The notes beneath the pieces are model-generated. The model ran no database searches. It had not been told where the DNA came from and saw only the letters and a list, made by a program, of their open reading frames with translations. Position numbers and translations under genes: made by a program. DNA of 64,000 nucleotides from Leishmania infantum JPCM5 (taxonomy: Eukaryota > Euglenozoa > Kinetoplastea > Trypanosomatida > Trypanosomatidae): assembly GCF_000002875.2 (NCBI RefSeq), contig NC_009419.2, forward strand, positions 242,433-306,432, written 5' to 3'. The first letter of the stretch is position 1. Each line of letters opens with the position of its first letter. Below, one piece after another: positions 61,901 through 64,000 of this stretch.

Positions 61901-62514
61901 TGAACTACATGGTACGCAGCACCACGCTACTGCAGCTGTTTGGTGGCTGGGCGTCGGTGCTGCCGCGCGAGGTAGCGACCAATGTCAGTGACGGCGCGGA
62001 GCCGAACCTAGCATACAGCGTTCACAACGCACAGGTGCGGTGGCTGGCGCAGACCCAACTCTGCCCAGCGACGCTGCTACGCGAGTGTGTGGTGCCGTTG
62101 CTCGGGCTAGGACTGCGGGCGAAGCCGATCTCCGAGAAGATCTCGCTCATTGCCTTTCAGGTGGCGGGGGTTGTGGTGCAACAGCTGGAGGAGCGCCGCC
62201 AAGAGCTGGCCACGCCGGTTCGAGCGAACGCATCGACGGCGAAGAAAGACGATGAAGCACCGCTAGGGAAGAAGCGCTCACGCTCTGCGGCGGCGGTGGC
62301 CGCAGCTAACGACGGCGACGAAGCGGATGCGGCTGCTGGTCGTGTGCCTTTGGATGAGGTGCTCGTGACACTCAAGACACAGCTTGCCAGCATCCACGAG
62401 GCTCGCCGCGATCAGCAAGTGACGCAGAACACAAAGAAGGCGCTGAAGCGCAGCCATCGCCAGATGGAGCGGGAGGAACGCAAGCAGATGCAGCAGTCCC
62501 GCCGCAGCGCTTAG
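49972..62514 (+). CDS. UTP20: UTP20-like giant HEAT-repeat protein (small-subunit processome)
   Basis: A 4180-residue protein built mostly of helical, Leu-rich HEAT-like repeats. The N-terminus (KGHTLVGRQKVFRHAVEHV; KDFKKFRWEVLELCETNS) is compact. Central stretches PFYTYHAKLVPYCDSMKNLF (about 1657) and NDETFERYDFELRYHTLHSL (about 2363) suit the UTP20/DRIM family. So does the C-terminal part, with VVANALDCLLALVSLRPPL and a final basic helix (NTKKALKRSHRQMEREERKQ). UTP20 wraps the 90S pre-ribosome and is needed for 18S rRNA maturation in the nucleolus; that role is inferred. The protein is about 1.5 times longer than yeast or human UTP20 (about 2500-2800), the excess being Ala/Ser-rich and acidic inserts such as the Asp/Glu-rich stretch at about 3280-3350. 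No frameshift is seen across 12.5 kb. Confidence 0.75.
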   Translation: MPPKTKGHTLVGRQKVFRHAVEHVRLGLGHTVLGNLSLGLAVSSTSAAEGSSTAGRPAFYVELNEQLLSHTSKDFKKFRWEVLELCETNSLFQLHHRQLAQKLLACLIDRRDHRVDATTDESAGTKEATKTASVQRQHGDGSTTQAYEAFARLTIAFVRDMGSKFLPYFQIFQQAVQAGIYDHYGHLIVDTARLQLVFAVQAAWCRELRECWADPAHAALVRRVIRQYVAQLHDTKEYVRRLSAELLAFLCRLSRPLLPLVVEEACGDVLRSYEETATVAAAVERDWDETSSRGSVSERDGDGDDSVGEEESDGTQSSVGAAPSTSIWANSVQLLDFVRTTLPHHPVVDGLTYFIGELFRGVRGSLSSSFETHYVRLLHAFQLLTRQDGNWDEARSPVDVVRLMHQLRHPLVPFLDAVSEEDGDDAAVQHKEMRRYADLHSTRWSVAFGLPDHGEDGEEGEEGATVLSGSDVQGARHLLRSIGSLALGNATATVLRETKKQSAFLRPGSSDEDELDDGASAEAAKGDGAVSAVKNATMRPSHRILAAAVLSLGSAYLSPSWPHYIDFLTAMMGSVNFALWVDSRESALLQRLAAQLLAALRHPPSSASLDTDDARAHAAVDATTLLEVAAAILRLLSPLCLSPCLGSSAGAGADVSSHLLQLQQWFVPVAKAAVQVCVKAATKALPHVARCRRCEQAQQILFAFAQDVLQKNYAFALEQERRMAEEADARDLVGGEGGAHRVGSTAGLHDTREDAYMSEDDDGADGKEAGGAYAAKRAQRRSEHLRIPSYLTPFALTLLHTIGMALWQGATVDVRELRSAATHTAALSTSLDDAMITALRQSSVRRAVLLSRLLQDHTQHMVVSPLQQLLRLKSMPSTAAKWNNTKGNSAVAATNREVSMRDVLESMTLELLQYYKATQGSAPSSTASEAMAYVSCALPLIQLLVSNAVAATPSSTSPVKAALLSLLQSIEEQDQEGAKSSRPAVRTAAAASSSVRTTALDPAVYALYAEVAAMLVHLTTRPSARSGTKRLKKKSLKSQHAADNGVHDGSATRDDEQEGLRHLCRTVAVLVHGFQQLRAATSPRETSGSSSTNNPVDEDTELAAASTALSDQTRVQLLHGAEVLLHALLWMFSLDSNSQLYGDDSGTGVAAFAQMRGMPALAAEALPAHTRAALRSLRAALPSVLHRAFVQDVLLECLAAPIAGLRLLALRLLRLVCHPSLDMADRLVGAPAVPLDLIDALLSAARFNPLSHTGKLDGMQQELSLLTYQVESGAITQPFHRQLIARTMIGFLYMKFTGAWEIASKVLCSLVAQEQTGLMSVKDIDDNDDDDGRNTEAGLDEQGDEETRKGGSSSTSLATPAQHHKPQRLRRLEPVVWNSVVCVHARALVMGDVVAAGDATSSAEKVHLRGDEHAVTGNADDAAAATASCQAQLAQLPCLYGIYLTDQQRHVKGELVSRVFSSTQYSTAAMTLLNSTKADYEVVRWDQHWMLSQCCMSNSVDAAKAATSRKQQQGTSVTTAALYATSTDRSTLAQTFLSIMEAMVKSSSAIDRKVRLVEDVVLELVAVERNRHPSGVDGSQLRKFDQRLEVAMRACAAAPSGVLTAHQRRHVTAAVQRDIDARNAELQGIYVSYLSEVNPRLQRVAVDNLKRLRVEPFYTYHAKLVPYCDSMKNLFAFLSAFHVESDVPAHDVVAYVSAALSLALPKLLTAVSKKKLKEQAVLSRRLMSYLDHLTPSAAVSNNSSSSVSPGATAKDPLAEVFDQLLHRLLSFAMPASTTLASLAADGASAYDFLANVWEDIVYRGCGMSLAKEAGGASDCAGGTATISEPRRRSSHHGIRRLERFLKQLSRALRLLEAMLHAVGQRFSVYVSTCLHVALQAYLVACKQSLRAPVDNLLASLTSHEATPQEERARRWAALLNKSLATSALSTSLAHVRRAAMTIVALLFEQFPEDVMDVLRGRSEASVRGSSSAVGHAATTTALPLFTRYLTMLFENSKGTTVDGGRGALVSRAGRGAVAVAAKSSVTPVLRLLTAWVRSPALLPLFSAYPDVAVGTLEEVFAVNHNAASVHRASTQALNEGLRCVSELLSCAEEPVHELPGIPAAVADKKGGVYSSRLPVRTMFRHSFLEKHIVRVFTSLYTLLTSGAAREEKEAAAAAMTTATAAASRGSGEAVAARAERRKPSRSSKPTRTASPKGRQSARDRERPTSIMSLSVSMWREVMRTIAQLSRFLHVGSATSASASASSLASMLNRLLELALKMVAHPVCMTDAPTTQMVTGIAQALMEQVAEVDYRAHWQPLVRLFNLVVNPHARHTLCATLSLAVAKLALPTSSPSADPPRMEWFRRQLAAAARAVACLNSFENDETFERYDFELRYHTLHSLHDFFVYFGNYGALHRGCTADSNVKGGSGTSSVRKVRAYDGAEDVQLPLDKEYAPVLATEAMAVLAANVVFFLRDPEQTIRALVLPLLHSMVRYASLGGQRSSGNAGLTEQQLAYRTQLLETTLRHEVLASLRRGVVAKDVHIRCAHMQAFEGFGRHFSAEFPSFALLYSPNTEQNFYANVGHVQHRCRLHALAVLRQHAPDMNVRDVLRVFVPFLLSAVKDFAEGKRSQANLTEGRARGYCDAVLLTVSSIAARLPWMAYYRVLSLFLSNANANANLRATMLRGVVQVLSTFHFLDDPAEASAEGAAAHVGDDGEAEEDEVNDVDDAVRAELSAKQREYRHAKVMRVLEVDVLPQLYSYLGDKEASKAISGRGAVNQHSITAVRQEQEREDAASAQTKNALLQLPVAMAITKIVKHFPEDRFHVHVDHLLDELIKKLRTKNDKRRESARRILGAMLQETGPSKLKFVVAKLKDNLVHGYQLHVLGYTLVTLLHQLYEPNSKLLQPSRSSSSAAVAAASHSPARSAPQDPVQEALEGAKKQHRRNSPSSPPSRRQRTEKAADKDGKSGTDVPPAEQVDEDTAVERAEEALLQELGTATHARFDYRHGIDCLTEVLEDLLLIFLDDYLGEVGVQKEQVEVMSTMVEVKRNRALQGFAFLGKHCDAETVMQAFLHRITWVLTPPSETAMSAGELHGSARARALLVQEMKSKYLTISKGGSADLIFVNKVRLLAVRVARSIMANPTMSVEKSFEQVRRLLDQHNRTREEKIVAFEAKNGTRRIRGNAHVILHTAERQSRKEQLDQNYLVAPVPERVDVDFSAHTILATQQKQKLRVYRGRYGKELMEAAKNFYREDPVTAVVLDTLDEFLLKFLLSVLKQVLGIGKEKRYSKAAMKLDMLRHHRARQQEREADGEDSATSGDDDGVQDEEGHVDEAQEAHTERGSEEDEEEEGGAAGTDAVENGENVDGLGAFAETQAVAEGDAKNATRQARGEAQLAAALLAPGSDLTVTFTREHRGLLESLVPAVLTCLQGEGSDAVVANALDCLLALVSLRPPLDAVNGLQKELFETVTSFIERGSVIKQRAIRLTAAMVAHQKYVVSESNAVQLVKLVRAELMERNEYMSVCLSLLYAVLGKHVHIAEIYDLMDIITELLLHWSAHRVIRRRCILILVRFLLEYRLTPEKFKSHIDLYCRNLDYPELTGRTALLELLDALILRLPAVILREEAPVLLVPLAATVTGSEWVECRRQGGTVLQHLARCAGVDVLVPILSSWMAAAQPRATRSMGVQTWAAIVPALAEFYELGADQKGEDDDGDEDAAAAKAQNRAAFQACCAWSVEAVLDGCMFDQLAAARRNKQLHQLSAKSREKVETEGWAYIFYSLRAAETMLTALPHELYPLLAPRLLPHITEVLILHTHPWVRAVAMRVLRHYLYTYVERHCYYLQEDAWQESACGQADSGTTDGDTTASKGDGDVAALLFVTEATSVPSKAAVAQALQTLQAFSSLLKRLLGIVSTSDVAMEVYNAHRAIANPVRSELLKVAIYVLRAQVQLALFALTRAATTGRHRYHRDVQQRVRTVYTSLQHQLFSLTSPVVQQESLVNYMVRSTTLLQLFGGWASVLPREVATNVSDGAEPNLAYSVHNAQVRWLAQTQLCPATLLRECVVPLLGLGLRAKPISEKISLIAFQVAGVVVQQLEERRQELATPVRANASTAKKDDEAPLGKKRSRSAAAVAAANDGDEADAAAGRVPLDEVLVTLKTQLASIHEARRDQQVTQNTKKALKRSHRQMEREERKQMQQSRRSA

Positions 62515-64000
62515 TGCCTCCTCCACAAGCGAAAAGAGGGTAAAGTGACGCACGTATTGGTGCATCAACGCATCCAGTGCTGCTCTTCGTGCTTGTTGGC
62601 GACAGCGCTTCGCCGACGGACGTGCTCCCTCACGGCTTCGCGCCTCCCTCGCTCTCCCTACTAGCGCACCAGCAAGCAAGCAAGCAAGCAGGAAAGGGTA
62701 GTGCGCGCAAACAGGCCTGCGTGCAGAGAGGGAGGAAGGGGTCGGGTTCAGGAAGTGCATGTTGTGGAACGCGTGCCTCCACCAGACCATCCCGCGGCGT
62801 TTTCACGTCCAGCGCCATCGCTGTGTCTCCCTTGCTTTGTTTTTCCCCCTCCGGTTTGGGTGTATGAATTTGTGTCCGTGCTGCTTCGCCTTTTTTGGTG
62901 GTGTTGGAGAGCTGGAATGGGCTCGGTGCGGACTCGAAGAATGGCAAGTGCCCTCCCTCTCTGTCTCTCTCGTGTATGTTTAACATCTAATCGCGTAATG
63001 CACATTAAGAAGGCGCGTTTGGCTGCACGGCGGGTGCGCTCCTCGGCTCACAACCGACAAACAACGACAACGCATACAAGACCGCTCCCCCACCCCACCC
63101 CTCTTGCCGAGGAAGAACTCCTGCTTCATTGCCCTTCAGTCCAGCGTACCCAATGAGTGCAGGTCTGCGGGCCACGCCAGACAACACGAAAGAGGGTGGG
63201 TGTTGAGATCACGAGAGTAAGCGCCTTCACGGGCTGGTCTGCTTCCCTCTCTCTCCACCCCCCCCCTTCCCGCCCCACGCCCCTGACTCATACACGCATC
63301 AAATACAAATGTGTTGTTGTTTGGTCCATTCGCCCCCCCTCCCTTCTCTCTCTTCAGGTACTCTCTCGGAGGCACCGGTGATTGCCAGAACGGAGTCATT
63401 AGACTGCCTACAGCGGGCTCCGTTACCGCGTCACCATCGCCGTATCCTCCTCCACACACCGGCTGCAGGTGCACGTTTGCACCGCACAGCGCGGTGGGCA
63501 GCAACACGGAGCAAAGGCAAACCGAGAAAGGACGGGCGATATCGACACAAGAAAAAGGGACAACTGGAGCTTCACAGCGCTGGCGGCGAGTGCACGTCCG
63601 CTGAGTACGTGTCTGTGGCGCTCCCTGCGCGTATACCGCGGCAGTTTCATTGGCCTCGTCGTTGGTTTGGGGTGGTGACTCAGCGCTCCCATCAAGTCGT
63701 TTGTCTGCTTTTTAGCCCCTGTGCGTGTGTGCGTGTGCGGTTTTGGTGGTGGTGGTGGCGGCCCTCTTCCATAGATCACGGTATCTGGTGTTCTTGTTTT
63801 TTCTCTCTGCTCTCATCGTTTGGTGTTGTGCTCCGCGTGTCTGCCGGTGGGCGTGGCTTTGATTCCTTCCCCTTCCCACCCGCACGCAGATACACAAGAG
63901 CACCGCCGCCGTGCCTATTCCCGAGTGAGTCACTCGCCCAGGCGGAGGAAGCAAGCCTATACCGCGTATATCTCTGTCTTCCTCCCCTCCCCCCTACACC
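62515..64000 (+). other. UTP20 trailer and leader of a gene beyond the window
   Basis: About 1.5 kb with no credible CDS. It contains a CAAG tetranucleotide run (about 62671-62690) and several CT tracts. A fresh pyrimidine tract begins at about 63975 and is cut by the window end, suggesting the splice site of another + strand gene just outside. Confidence 0.55.

Noticed and set aside
1..64000. Search for CRISPR arrays, insertion sequences and bacterial-type operons
   Set aside because: No regularly spaced repeats, transposase genes or Shine-Dalgarno-led gene clusters were seen; the window is eukaryotic nuclear DNA.

Overview
The window looks like nuclear DNA of a trypanosomatid, most probably Leishmania or a close relative. 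Long intron-free genes lie head to tail, all on the + strand. They are GC-rich and have A/R/S/T-rich low-complexity proteins. Between them lie 0.6-2 kb spacers full of CA/GT microsatellites, each ending in a pyrimidine tract plus AG just before the next ATG, which is the signature of trans-splicing. Recognisable products also point there: a secreted GH32 invertase as found in Leishmania, a kinetoplastid-style Nup65 with an RRM and a tail anchor, and eL20 with a very short leader. I cannot assign a chromosome. Genus and all functions come from reading motifs, not from a search.

Layout. Positions 1-6907 hold no convincing gene. Then come: a PIP kinase (6908-10159), a 2124-residue WD40 protein (11173-17547), the ESCRT-III subunit VPS60/CHMP5 (19493-20167), an unrecognised Cys/Trp-rich protein (21586-23727), ribosomal protein eL20/L18a (24359-24898), a SPAG17/PF6-like axonemal candidate (26065-33561), an unrecognised single-pass membrane protein (34413-35576), and a Nup65-like nucleoporin (36180-37973). 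Next is a secreted acid-sphingomyelinase-like phosphodiesterase (39892-41010) that runs into a 100-N assembly gap. After the gap the same type of protein appears to resume and continues in one frame into a GH32 beta-fructofuranosidase (to 43417). A RING-finger protein with a possible BRCT region (45417-49256) and a 4180-residue UTP20-like HEAT-repeat protein of the small-subunit processome (49972-62514) complete the set. The last 1.5 kb is the UTP20 trailer plus the leader of a gene outside the window.

The genes do not form one pathway. As usual for trypanosomatids, neighbours are probably co-transcribed but functionally mixed: lipid signalling, membrane remodelling, translation, flagellum, nuclear pore, sugar uptake, ubiquitin and ribosome assembly.

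The most interesting locus is 39892-43417. If the frame is continuous across the gap, one secreted polypeptide joins a calcineurin-type phosphodiesterase to an invertase that also carries a cysteine-rich PAN/apple-like insert. The gap and the A-rich sequence after it look like an assembly fault inside that gene.
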